64,000 nucleotides of DNA from Wurfbainia villosa (lineage: Eukaryota > Streptophyta > Magnoliopsida > Zingiberales > Zingiberaceae): the NCBI GenBank assembly GCA_025175895.1, contig CM045994.1:64138727-64202726 (forward strand), given 5' to 3'. This document shows positions 22,133 to 32,547 of this stretch, one piece after another. Position numbers and translations under genes: made by a program. The notes under the pieces are model-generated. The model had not been told where the DNA came from. It made no database searches and saw only the letters and a list, made by a program, of their open reading frames with translations. The first letter of the stretch is position 1. Every line of letters starts with the position of its first letter.

Positions 22133-22168
22133 TTTTTGTTGATAACCTAACAAGGTTATCAACAAAAA
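22133..22168. repeat. Perfect 16-bp inverted repeat (hairpin, 4-base loop)
   Basis: TTTTTGTTGATAACCT, loop AACA, then AGGTTATCAACAAAAA. A second small palindrome, AATTACCAGGTAATT, sits at 22094-22108. Confidence 0.9.
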
Positions 22169-22189
22169 CCCCCAATCAAACGCACTCAT

Positions 22190-23300
22190 CATAAGTTTTT
22201 ATAGAGTGATGGGAACTAAATAAAAAATCAAAAGATGGACAGCGGATCCTATGCAATATTCCATGGACGATTTCAAACTTTGTAAATTTTTTTAGTTTTC
22301 TCGATGAGTTTTAAAAAACTTACAAACTAAATTGAACTTTTAAAAGATTAGGTGAATAATATGTAATGTTATGGAAATGATTATCTGAGAAAGAATAAAG
22401 TTGTTTTTGGATTATAATACAGTAGTAGGATGTCTATATAATTTTTTAAATATTTTAAATTCAATCTTTAACTGTAATGTATTTACATAAACTTTTTATT
22501 AAATGAAATAATAAATTTTATAATGTTGACTAATTTTAAAATCACATTGTGGGAAGAGATAAGTACTATCTTTTTGAGATAAAATAAAAATATAAAGTTA
22601 TATTACTATGAGGGTTAAAATTGAATTTTCATAATAAAATTAAAATTTAAAGAACTTAAATGGAAAAGTATCATTTTGGTAAAAAAATTTAAAGGCCAAA
22701 TAAACATTTGAAATATTTCATTGGGAATTTGAAATATATAAAATTTGTAAGTTCTTATAAAATATTATGCGTTAACTAAAGCTTCAAAATATTAGAGGAA
22801 TGATATGTAATATTTTAGGGATAAAGGATAATTTTTATGAAGTTTTTGACACGTGGAGTTTTAAAAAAGAATTTATTATACGTAATTTTAAATAAGTGAA
22901 TTTTTTTAGAATTTAAATTCATGACTTTTAAATGACAAGATAATAATACATCAAGGTTCTCTTGTACCTAATATTCTAGGGATAAACTTTTAAAATTTAG
23001 AAAATATAATAGGAACAAAAAAATTCACATATAATAATAAAAAATTATAAAATGCCAAGAATTGAATGGAAATTTTAAAAGATCAAAGAGTCAGTACGTT
23101 CAAAAGTGAAATTATATTATATAAATTAGTGTTACACATGACTTACAATGGTAAGATATCTAATTAAGTCGTACCCCTCTTGTAAATTATAAGTTTGTTT
23201 ATAAAATGTTTGAGCGGTGAGCACCGATCAAATCTTAGTTGTTGAATGAAAGAGACATATCCGGATTCTTATCCTCTATCGTATTAGTCTGTGTGACTAA
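22190..23300. other. AT-rich DNA, nothing recognised
   Basis: No coding frame, RNA gene or repeat family is apparent on either strand. Confidence 0.45.
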
Positions 23301-24075
23301 CCCTATAAAAAATAGTAAAATAACGACGAAGAAAAAATTTTATTGTAAATTTGTAACGAAATTTGTGACAAATTATTAAATCATCGCAAAATAGAAATGA
23401 AATTTGCAACAAAAAATATTTTATCGCAAACTTGGAACGAATTAAATTTCGTTGCAAAGTTTGTCACTACTTTGCGATGAATTCTTAATTTGTTGCGAAT
23501 TTGAAACGAATTATGAATTCGTTGCAAATAAAAATTTGCAACGAATTAAAAATTCTTTACAAAAATTTGCAACGAATTTGATTTTTCGTTGTAAATTTTT
23601 GCAACGAATTTGATTTCCTCGCAACCTTTGCAATGAATTCTCGAATCGTTGCAAATTCTACAACGAAAATGGGAATTGATGCTAAAGTTTGTAACAATTT
23701 CTATTTTCATCACAAAATTTCCAACGATTTCAGAATTCGTTGAAAAATTTGTGATAAATTTGACGACGAAAATTTTTTGTTATATTTTTTAAATTATTTG
23801 GGTAAAAAATGCAATAAAATTTGCAACGGATTTGAATTTTCGTTTCAAAAGTCTGCGACGAATAAGAAATTTGTCGTAGATTTTGCGATAAATTTCTTAT
23901 TCATCGTTGATTTGCGACGAATTTAGCAACGAACTAAATTTGAGCTTATCCACGATGGATGAGGGTAAAAATATTGCAATGAATTTTATATGCATCGCAG
24001 ATTCTGCGACCAATATAAAATTCGTCATAGATTTACACCGAATTATACGACAAAAAATTTTTGTTGCAGAATCTA
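23301..24075. mobile_element. Subterminal-repeat-like region, possibly of a CACTA element
   Basis: The phrase TTTGCAACGAATT or its complement AATTCGTTGCAAA, with variants (TTTGCGACGAATT, TTCGTCGTAGATTTGCG), recurs more than fifteen times in both orientations, often as back-to-back pairs. Plant CACTA (En/Spm) transposons have such dense subterminal motifs. CCCTATAAAAAATAG at 23301 could be a mutated CACTA end. No transposase and no matching far end were seen. Confidence 0.4.
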
Positions 24076-24124
24076 ATTTAATTTCTGCTCATTCCCCTTT
24101 CCTCCTCACAGTGACCTGCTCCCC

Positions 24125-24140
24125 CTCTCTCTCTCTCTCT
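24125..24140 (+). repeat. (CT)8 microsatellite
   Basis: An uninterrupted CT run; a second interrupted CTCTCTAT run lies near 24200-24222. Confidence 0.85.
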
Positions 24141-24225
24141 ACCCGATGAATCCACCATAGAAACATGAATGGATCGTCATCGATACGTATTCGACCTCCT
24201 CCCTCTCTCTATCTCTCTCTAAATA

Positions 24226-24400
24226 TGGCAGCGGATCGATGCAGATCCGACGGTGGATCGTCGAATCTGGTCATATAGGACGGTCGATAGCTGGATATGC
24301 ATAGATCCGATGGTTGATTGCCGGATCTGTACAGATCCAATGGTGGATCATCGAATTTGAGCATATCTGACCATGGATCGTCGAATTTGGCCATATCCTA
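24226..24400. repeat. Short tandem repeat, GATCCGA-GGTGGATCGTCGAAT type
   Basis: About four diverged units of roughly 40-45 bases, each with GATC(C/T)GA, (A/T)GGTGGATC(G/A)TCGAAT and CATAT. Confidence 0.7.
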
Positions 24401-24903
24401 GTACGCTTTTAATATTTTTAGTTAATTAGTAGTTTATTTCTCTGAAAGGGTAACTCGATTGGATGGATGGACATTTATATTATATATAGGATTATTGAAC
24501 CTAAGAAGCTGTAGCCGAAGTGACTTAATTTGTCATTACAAGAGTTGTGTTTAGGGATAATGCTTCAAAATATTACTTTAATGACCGTGGAAGTAGTTTC
24601 ACTAAGGTCATTAAAAAGTTGATGGGAAAAAGAGTATTGTCATGGTCGTGTTGTCCCCCTTTAATTAGCGGTCTATATAAAGTGTACTGAATTTTAATAT
24701 TTTCGATCTTCTATATATTTAATTTCTCACATGATTATTCTTCTTTGATCAGGTAATCAAGGCGTATACAAAGGATTGTACTGATCAACTCATCATACAT
24801 TATTTTACCACCCTGACTGGACCTATGTTACAATGAACCTATGTTACAACGGACGAATAATTAAAATTAAGGAGGAAAACTTACCGTTGGAACTGTAATT
24901 AAA
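24401..24903. other. Intervening DNA without recognisable features
   Basis: No frame or motif could be assigned in this 500-base stretch. Confidence 0.4.
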
Positions 24904-25434
24904 TGTTAGTCGATGCTCCAGTCGAGGCGACTCGATTGCACGGGCGAAAAAAACCCTAAATCGGGCACGATATAAAGGCTTTCTCCGGCTCCTTTCCATA
25001 CAACTCTCGACTACTGTTCACGACTCTTCTTAAAGCGATTCTCCAGGTTTTTGCAATCATCCTCCAAACTCCAAACATCCTCAAAGGAGATCAAAGGAGG
25101 AAAGAGAAGAAGCGCTAGCAAAATCTGCATACTGTATTTTTGTTCTTCTCTAACTCTATCATCTGTAAGTTTTTGCTAAATTCTTCTAAACGTGTATTTA
25201 GAGGTTTCTTCACCTTCGGAGTTTTTTTCCGAGAAGGAGAAAGAGTAGAGGTAGGCCTTAGACGTAGCAGTTCGTGGGAGAACTGTAAACCAAGTAAAAA
25301 CTGTGTGTTATCTTGTTTCTGTTTTGTTTTGTTTCTGCTGCTTTTCATCGAACAAGCGTGTTTCTTTGTAAAAGTTCAAGTATTGACGATCGACGCTATT
25401 CAACCCCTTTTCTAGCGATGGCAACGATCCAACA
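24904..25434 (+). mobile_element. Left LTR of the third copia element
   Basis: The right boundary is set by CCAACA at 25434, just before the primer site. The left boundary, TGTTAGTCGATG at 24904, is a best guess because the partner LTR is outside the window. TATAAAGG at 24971 is a convincing promoter box. Confidence 0.55.
24971..24978 (+). promoter_or_regulatory. LTR TATA box
   Basis: TATAAAGG follows a GC-rich stretch inside the LTR, with a CT-rich leader downstream, as in a plant Pol II promoter. Confidence 0.5.
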
Positions 25435-25436
25435 CG

Positions 25437-25449
25437 TGGTATCAGAGCC
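25437..25449 (+). promoter_or_regulatory. Primer binding site (tRNA-Met)
   Basis: TGGTATCAGAGCC is a perfect match to the plant initiator tRNA-Met primer site and lies two bases after the LTR. Confidence 0.9.
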
Positions 25450-25491
25450 TGGTGCTCTTCTCCGGATTCACAACCACAAGAGCAAGCTCGA

Positions 25492-27111
25492 ATGGCGATG
25501 CAAGAAGGCTACAATACAAACCGACCTCCCTTCTTCGATGGAACCAACTTCTAATACTGGCGATGCCGAATGGAGTACTATCTCATGACTGAGATAGACA
25601 TGTGGTTCTCCATGACCGAATGCTTCACACCACCAATGGATTCAGAAGGTAGGATCCTTGAATCTGCACAGTGGACTGCTGAACAAAGACGCAAGGCACA
25701 AGCAAATGCCAAGGTCACCGTAACTCTGCAATGTGGCTTGGCGAAGGATCATCTCAACAAGATTGGCCCATTCAGCAGTGCATGAGATCTCTGGAACAAA
25801 CTGATAGAGCTCAATGAAGGCACGAGAGACTCAAGAATTGCGAAGCAAGACCTCTATATGAACCAATTGCAGAATTTCGCTACGAGGGACGGTGAGACTG
25901 TCGGTGAATTGCACGGAAGGTTCAAGGAGCTACTAAATGGGTTGCATTTGGTTGGAGAAGGCTTGGAAAACCGAGACACAATTAGGTATGTTCTAAAATC
26001 CTTTCCCCGAAATACGTTGTGGTCATCTATGGTAGATGCCTACAAAGTATCAAGGGATTTATCAACAGTGAAATTAGATGAATTGTTTTGTGAAATGGAA
26101 CTGCATGAGCAAGCTAATAAGGGTCCGAAAGAGAAAGGTATTGCTTTTATTGCAGGTGAGCGACACAAGGAGGACAAGAAAAAGGAGAAGAAGAGGGAGT
26201 CATCTTCTTCTTCATCTGAGTCAAGCAGCGATGGCGATGATGAATCTTCTTCTAGCGAGATGGCGAATTTCGTGAGGAGAATGATGAGGAGAAGTAAACA
26301 ATTCAACAAGAAGGATGTGAAGAAAATTTCTGTGGACAAGAGAAAGGGTAAGATATCACATAAATCCAGAGGCAAAACTGATGTTGTTTGCTTTGAATGT
26401 AATAGAAAGGGGCACATCAAAAGTGAATGTCCTAACCTTACAAAGAAAGAGGACAAACCTAGGAAGAAGAAGGCATTGAAGGCGACATGGGATGAGACTT
26501 CTTCTAGTTCTTCAGAGGAAGAAGTTAAGGCAAAAGAGACCAAGCATGCTGCTCTAATGGTCCTTAACAGTTCAGATTCGGAGGGAGATGGAAGTAGGAC
26601 TGGAACATTACCGGAAGACACATCATCATTATCATCTAATGATGAGGTAACTTCTCCTGAATTAGATAAGTTATATGAAATGATAGCATGCTTAACTAAT
26701 GCCTTAAGTAGATCTAAGAATAAGGTTAAGGTTTTGAAATCTGAGATAGAGGAATTTAGAAATCTTAATTCAATTTCCAAAGAAAATGGGACCAATACTT
26801 CTCAGGTTGAAGAACTTAGAGAAGAAAACAACTCTTTGAGAGCTCAAGTTGATGATCTCAAGTGCACACTTGAGAAGTTCACAACTAGCTCTAAAACCCT
26901 TAGCATGATTCTAGATGCCCAAAGGGCAGTCTATAACAAAGCTGGGATAGGATATAAACCGAAACAAAAAGAATTTAGCTTCATGTCTTTAGTTAATAGA
27001 ATTCATTGTGTTAAAGCTAAAGTAACTCAAGCATGGATTCCTAAACAGTATGTTGTGAATGCTAATGGACCCAAAATCTGGGTTCCAAAAGATCTTGTAT
27101 TTCGTGTTTGA
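25492..27111 (+). pseudogene. Copia gag with two premature stops
   Basis: The ATG at 25492 starts a frame of about 540 codons broken only by TAA at 25552 and TGA at 25783. Order of parts: PPFFDGTNF and YWRCRMEYYL (capsid N terminus), DLWNKLIELNEGT and the helical capsid to about residue 210, a Ser/Glu-rich linker (26195-26260), the CCHC zinc knuckle CFECNRKGHIKSEC (26389-26430), a second acidic Ser-rich linker, a predicted coiled coil (about 26660-26900), and the C-terminal WIPKQYVVNANGPKIWVPKD. Gag would form the particle and package RNA. The knuckle has all four metal ligands. Two stops in such a long frame suggest a recently dead copy. The 251-codon frame on the opposite strand is a shadow. 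Confidence 0.88.
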
Positions 27112-28085
27112 ACAGGTACCGGTCAAGGGGGAGTGTCCGATGATATGGTTTGTGGATAGTGGATGCTCCAAGAACATGACCGGGGACTCATCAAAGTTTG
27201 CTTCAATTAAAAACAAAAGTAAAAGTACTGTTTCTTTTGTAATAGTGGTAAACTAAGGGTCATAGGAGTAGGGGACATTATTATTTCTAAACAATTTAGG
27301 ATTAAGGATGTCCTGCTAGTTAAAGGAATGACTTTTAATCTATCGAGTGTTAGTCAATTATGTGATGAAGGGTATAGAGTAGAATTTTATTCAACTCAAT
27401 GTTTAATTAAACATAATGAATCCAACGCTACCATGTTAGTAGGAAATAGGAAGGAGAATATCTATCAAGTTCAGTTTAGTAGTGCTACTAACATGCATGT
27501 GAAGTGTTTGTTGTCTAAAGAAGATGAATCATGGCTATGACATCGAAGACTAGCACACGTCAACATGAAGAACATCAAGAGGTTGGCTAAGAAAGAACTT
27601 CTGCGAGGACTACCATTGCTCAAGTATGAAAAGGACAAGCTATGTGATGCATGTCAAAAAGGTAAACAAGTAAAAGCATCACACAAAAGCAAAAACGCTG
27701 TAAGTACTTCGTGTGCTTTAGATTTATTGTATATAGATTTGTTTGATAGTAGCTCAACTAAATCTTTAAATGGTAGTAGATATTGCTTGGTAGTAGTAGA
27801 TGACTATACTAGATATACTTGGACTTTCTTTCTCAAACATAGGGATGAAACACTAAAAATTTTTATTTCTTTTTGTAGAAGAATTGAGAATGAGAAAAAT
27901 GCAACAATTAAAACAATTAGGAGTGATCATGGAGGAGAATTTGAAAACATGAGGTTTAAGGATTTTTGTCTAGAAAAAGGATACAAACATGAATTCTCTA
28001 CTCCTAGGACACCACAACAAAATGGTGTTGTAGAGAGGAAGAATAGAGTCTTACAAGAAGCTGCGAGGAGTATGCTAAATGAATA
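27112..28085 (+). pseudogene. Copia pol: protease, gag-pre-integrase and truncated integrase
   Basis: Protease is recognised by WFVDSGCSKNMTGD (27148-27189), in the +1 frame relative to gag. The frame returns to the gag frame at about 27238 with GKLRVIGVGD and runs through LSSVSQLCD to ESWL, where TGA (27538) stands in place of a Trp of the SWLWHRRL motif. Gag-pre-integrase gives HRRLAHVNMKN and LCDACQKGKQ, with the zinc-binding HH-CC set present. The integrase core has all three catalytic acids: Asp in LYIDLF (about 27735), Asp in RSDHGGEF (about 27925) and Glu in GVVERKN (about 28035). The sequence ends after MLNEY, where the gypsy LTR begins. RT and RNase H are outside the window. Confidence 0.88.
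28081..28085 (+). repeat. Presumed left target-site duplication of the gypsy array (GAATA)
   Basis: These five bases precede TGTAAAATACC, the gypsy LTR start. The matching GAATA should precede the resumption of copia integrase beyond the window. Confidence 0.45.
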
Positions 28086-28453
28086 TGTAAAATACCGGAA
28101 AAAAAAAATTATATCCCTTGCTAATTGGGAATTATCTTGTGAAATTTTTTAGAATTTTTCAAAAATTAAAAAGGAATTTGCATGACCATTTGAAGGAAGG
28201 TCAAAGTCTAAATGGGTGTTGAGTCAAGTTGGATTAGCTCGGATTTGACCTAGGCTAACCCAACCACTTAGCGTTAAAAACCCACTCGTCTTCTCCTTTA
28301 ATGCACGTCGATTTATTTCCTTCAGTTTCTTCCCCTTTCGTGACTTCTCCTCATTTCCCCGATCGCGTCGACTTCCTTCTTCCTCCCAACTTCTCACGCG
28401 CAGCCGCAAATCTTCCGTCGTCGCTCCACTCGCCTGATCTCTACCCTACCTTT

Positions 28454-28575
28454 GCCTGAGCCAGCGATCTCCATCCTATCTTCGTCGGAGGCAGTTGATC
28501 TCTGCCCTACCTTCGCCTGAGCCAGCGATCTCCATCCTATCTTCGTCGGAGGCAGTTGATCTCTGCCCTACCTCG
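28454..28575 (+). repeat. 61-bp tandem repeat in the gypsy LTR
   Basis: GCCTGAGCCAGCGATCTCC repeats at 28454 and 28515. A third, diverged unit follows the solo-LTR insertion (30421 onward). The same three units occur at 53459-53640 in LTR 4, and shortened versions in LTRs 2, 3 and 5. Confidence 0.85.
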
Positions 28576-28579
28576 TCTA

Positions 28580-30417
28580 TGTTAGTGAAAGCCCTAGAGC
28601 CAATCATATGATGATTGTTGTATGGACTTTATTGTATCATATTCCTATTTATAAAGGCATGGTTATTATATTTACTTGTATTGGTGCCAAATAACTAAAT
28701 ATAATAATGTCCTTGAGTAGTAGGTTCTTATCTATATCAATCGATTGGTTGAATCGATAATGAGATGATATAGAGAACACTACTCTTAATCATTCCTAGT
28801 CGAGTATTAACATTCAGGGACAATGTTAATGCATAGAGACTAGCATATAGGTCAACAAGATGACTTGATCTCACAAGTCATGGATATGAGATATCAAGTT
28901 GACACATGGGTATGCATTGGAGAATGTATACTGAATGACCCGCCATGAGAAAGTATCATGGATCGTTATATGAGTGTCATATACTTTCTCATGTGACTAT
29001 TAGTATGACTATTAGTCCTTAGACCTGAAGTCACCATGGTTCCCTACATAAGGAGTTGCATACTTTGGCTTCGTCAAACGTCACCCGTAAATGGGTGGAC
29101 TATAAAGCGACATCGGGTATGTAGCAATTATGCGGAGGGATGTGAGTGATGTAGATGGGATCTATCCCTCCTATATGACGGGGGTGACATCGATATTCTT
29201 GATAGAGTGAGACCACGAAGTGCATGGCCATGCCCAAATGAGTCAATATGAGATATTGAGCTCATTTGATTAGAGTGAGTCTACTTGGAATTCAAGATTT
29301 AGATTGTACCGAGGATGACACGGTCTATGCCTCGATTGGTCAATCTAGATGTCAAGGATAGAGAGACATTGTCACATATTGTGAGAGTCACAATTAGTAG
29401 TCACAAAGGTGATGTTGGAGCTCAACATTCTTGTAACTTGGGTAGCAATGATGTGTTGCTAGATACCGCTCATTGCTTATGTTCCTAAATCGGTTTAGAG
29501 ACATTGCCAACATTACAAGAACCTATAGGGTCACACACATAAGAGCAATTAGATGGAGATTAGGTTCATATGATGAACCATGAGGATTAGGTTCATGGGA
29601 TGAACCAAATTGGATTAAGAGTAATCCAAATTAGACTAATTGAGTTAGACTCAAGTTGATTCAAGTGTTGAATGAGTCTAATTGAGATTTGATTCATCAA
29701 ATCAATTTAAATTAATGAATAGAGATTCATTATATTAAATTGACTTGAGTCAAGTGGTTAGATTTGATCAACCATGGGAGATTAGAGGTCAAGTTTGACT
29801 TGACTTGAGAGGGAAGATGAAAGGTCAAGTTTGACTTGACCAAATGCCATGTCATGATGATGACTAGGCATGGCCGGCCAATGATGGTGCTCCACATCAT
29901 CATTGACTTGGTCAATTGGTGCCACATCATGAGGGAGACCAAGGGTCATGGGAGTTACATGCATGCATGTAACCCCCCCTCCATAATGTGGCCGGCCAAC
30001 ACCATTAGGGGTTATGTGGATGAATTCATTTGGTAGAGTTACTCTCATAACTTCATCTTCAACCTTGGAACCTTTCCTCTCAAGCTCTCCCTCTCCCATC
30101 CCTCTCTTTGGCCGAACCAACCAAGGAGTGCTAGCACACTCAAGGTTGAGTTTTCTCCACCTATTGCTTGTGTGGATACCATAGAGGAGTGTGCACTTGA
30201 CACTCTCGAGTTCCGGCGAACTTTTGGACGAGCGGGATAAGCGAAGGGCGTCGCTACGAGGGTAACGTTCTAACCTCTTAGATCTAAGGTAGATCTAGGA
30301 TTTCTGTAAGCACATACATGTAATTATAATTTTTATACTTCGCACGGATCCGTGGCCGGGGCTTCCGAGGTTTCCGCAACGCAAAAAGCAGTTTTTGCGG
30401 CTCGGAAAAACCCAACA
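28580..30417 (+). mobile_element. Solo LTR of the 8.8-kb copia family nested in gypsy LTR 1
   Basis: It begins TGTTAGTGAAAG and ends AACCCAACA, aligning end to end with the LTRs at 8239 and 15320. The uninterrupted gypsy sequence at 53576 reads CGTCTGAGCC. Here GTCTA (28575-28579) and GTTTG (30418-30422) flank the insertion, one mismatch each from the original GTCTG, so the 5-bp duplication is visible. No internal copia sequence remains, as expected after LTR-LTR recombination. At 1838 bases it is the most complete LTR of its family here. Confidence 0.93.
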
Positions 30418-31037
30418 GTTTGAGCCAGCGATCTTTGTCCTATCTTCGTTGGAGGCAGTCGATCTCCGCCCGAGCCCGTTGCTGCCACTGATGGCCACCT
30501 CCTCGAGCCGTTCGTCGCACACCCTACCGCACCGCCGTCGTACCGATCATCATCGACCACCGCTTGTTCTCCGGATCGCGCGTCGCCCGGTTGACTGCCG
30601 TCTCCGACCGATGGCTACTCTTTTCTTTTCCCGATCAAGTGCCCTACCTCCTCAGCGCCGCCCGCTAACGCCGACAAGCCTTTACCTCTGTTCGCCGTTG
30701 TCCCTCTCGCTCCGATCCAAAGATCGCCATCGGGAATTTGGTAACCTCATCGTGAGTTTACCCTTTTTCTCTGTGCTTTTGATCGTGAGTTGCATCGATT
30801 TCTCCTAGCTAAATTTGGATTGCCTCCGTTGAAGGTCTTGCGTGTCCTGCCGCCACCGGGAGCGTCCTTGTCTCGCCAACCACATCGACTTGATCCGATC
30901 GGCGGTGAAGGATAGGTAAGTGCTTGATCCATTCCTAGATGAGTGGACTTAATGGGCGGCTTGGTGTCGGTAAGGATTTTTGATTTGTAGGTAAGAAGGG
31001 CAATCGAAGCACGGGTTGTGGATCGAATAAGTTCGAC

Positions 31038-31067
31038 TATTCCAAAATTGGACACTTCCAATTTTAG
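31038..31067. repeat. Inverted repeat in the gypsy LTR
   Basis: TTCCAAAATTGG, a short loop, then CCAATTTTAGAA (one mismatch here; perfect CCAATTTTGGAA in LTR 4 near 54215-54245). It is retained in all five LTRs. Confidence 0.75.
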
Positions 31068-31764
31068 AATCCTGTAATTGAGATTTAAGAAAGGTGAGTT
31101 AGTTCTAGGTAATTGATGAATTTATGCTAGTTACATTTGATTTGTTTAGATGATCGATTATTAGTTGTGGAACAAGAGGTTATGCCATGTGGGATTTGGT
31201 TAATTAATCGGGATTAAGATTGGTTTAGATTCTTATTCCTACAATTTGATTATGCTAGCATGTGGTTATATTGGATTCTACCGCTTTGGATATTGGATTC
31301 GAGGTAGAGATCTTGGAGGCGTCAACATGAGCTTCCTAGCAGGTGGGTAATTTCCTACCTGATCCGGGTAGTTGTTTTTCATTCAGATTTAGTCATTGAT
31401 ATGAGCATGTTAGGTGTTCATATTACCTTGACCATGTTCTTTTTATCGTATGCTTGATCTTTTACCGTTGGCTATTAACTCCATTGTTGATATCATGTTT
31501 ATTTTATCATGATTAGGAGTTATACATATAGGTAATGTAAGTAACTTAGAATTTGTTTAAGTTAAGTGCAAATAGTAAAGTCCGGATGACAACCTGATTG
31601 TACATTGGGCAAAAAGGTCATCCGTAGGTAGACAATGTCTTTAACCTAGGGTTAGTTCTAGTACCCTTAGGTTGTATGTTACCACCGAACATGTATTGTG
31701 CAAATGGTCAGAGGAATGATACTTAGGGTATCGCTACAGACCGATGGTCCTAGCTTATTATAAT

Positions 31765-31965
31765 CAGATGAGTACGACTCTCTACATGATAGAGAGTGTG
31801 TCTATCAGTTGAGTAGGACTCTCTACGTGATGTAGAGTGCGTCGATTAGATTGGTATGACTCTCTCGGATAGAGTGTTATGATCAGTTGAGTACGACTCT
31901 CTGCTGGATAGAGAGTGCGTTGATCTGGTGAGTATGATTCTCTGTAGAATAGAGAGTCTATGGTG
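31765..31965. repeat. Hairpin minisatellite in gypsy LTR 1 (about 41-bp units)
   Basis: Five units of the form GAGTACGACTCTCTAC-GATAGAGAGTG plus a spacer with GATC. Within each, ACTCTCT pairs with AGAGAGT. The same array occurs in the other LTRs at about 39505-39690, 47190-47375, 54957-55155 and 62670-62860, with drift. Confidence 0.85.
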
Positions 31966-32415
31966 GATGTCTATATGTGAGACATTGCATTCATGTCATT
32001 TGCATGCACGCTGGCGACGAGGTCTCCCTTGTGGTGGAGAGTGTCGCCAGTCATCCTGCCTCCACGGTTACTCATAGGAGGAGTAATGCAGGTGTGGCGG
32101 CGAGCATTGAGGTGCCGCACTCTACCACTATAGACGGTGGTAGTTGGATTTGCGTGCCGTAGTCCTGCGTGTGTGGTACTCGACCACTCATGGGTAGTGA
32201 CTGTCGGAGTGACCAACAACAGGGACCCCCATCATGTAGCTTGCTCTTTACGCTTATATGCTACTCGATCATACTGCCCACTCGGCCACTCGAGAGTAGT
32301 GGTTGGTGTTGAGTTGGGACAGTTGTCATGCTCGAGCCACCGAGACCACACTGGGGTCGTGGTAGCTTTAGGGTGAGCCGACATGACCATGCATCGCATA
32401 CCGTATCTGATGGCG

Positions 32416-32416
32416 C

Positions 32417-32492
<76 letters not shown>

Positions 32493-32498
32493 TATATG

Positions 32499-32545
<47 letters not shown>
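32416..32545. repeat. Expanded TA microsatellite in gypsy LTR 1
   Basis: About 130 bases of nearly pure TA, against roughly 50-70 bases at the same place in LTRs 2-5 (for example 40150-40202). Frames reading IYIYIY here are artefacts. Confidence 0.92.

Positions 32546-32547
<2 letters not shown>

Larger units (their letters stand above)
21013..22186. mobile_element. Possible non-autonomous DNA transposon carrying a GC-rich core
   Basis: TTTGTTTGGTTGGAGATTTT at 21013 faces an approximately inverted partner near 22165-22186 (CCCCCAATCAAACGC on the plus strand). Both flanks also carry ATTACCAGG (20962 and around 22087-22103). Between them is the CGGCGA block. Many plant MITE and Mutator-like ends begin with a TTTGTTTGGTTGG-like phrase. 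I could not find a clean target duplication, so this stays tentative. Confidence 0.3.
24904..28085 (+). mobile_element. 5' half of a third Ty1/copia retrotransposon, interrupted by the gypsy array
   Basis: LTR (24904-25434), tRNA-Met primer site, gag, protease, gag-pre-integrase and most of the integrase core follow in copia order. The reading ends at 28085 inside integrase, just after the catalytic Glu, where a Ty3/gypsy LTR begins. The missing half should lie to the right of the array outside this window. Only a few stops interrupt the frames, so it is better preserved than the other copia copies here. Confidence 0.88.

Noticed and set aside
26040..26795. 251-codon open frame on the minus strand
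   Set aside because: It is the antisense shadow of the Ser/Glu-rich copia gag, with Leu/Ser-rich text and no family resemblance.
30395..30808. Possible small gene starting MATSSSR in each gypsy LTR
   Set aside because: The frame after the first 15 codons differs between LTR copies and there is no consistent protein; treated as a leader-like LTR segment.
31765..31965. Regularly spaced 41-bp palindromic repeats resembling a CRISPR array
   Set aside because: The genome is a plant nucleus, spacers are as repeated as the repeats, and the array lies inside a retroelement LTR with no cas genes.
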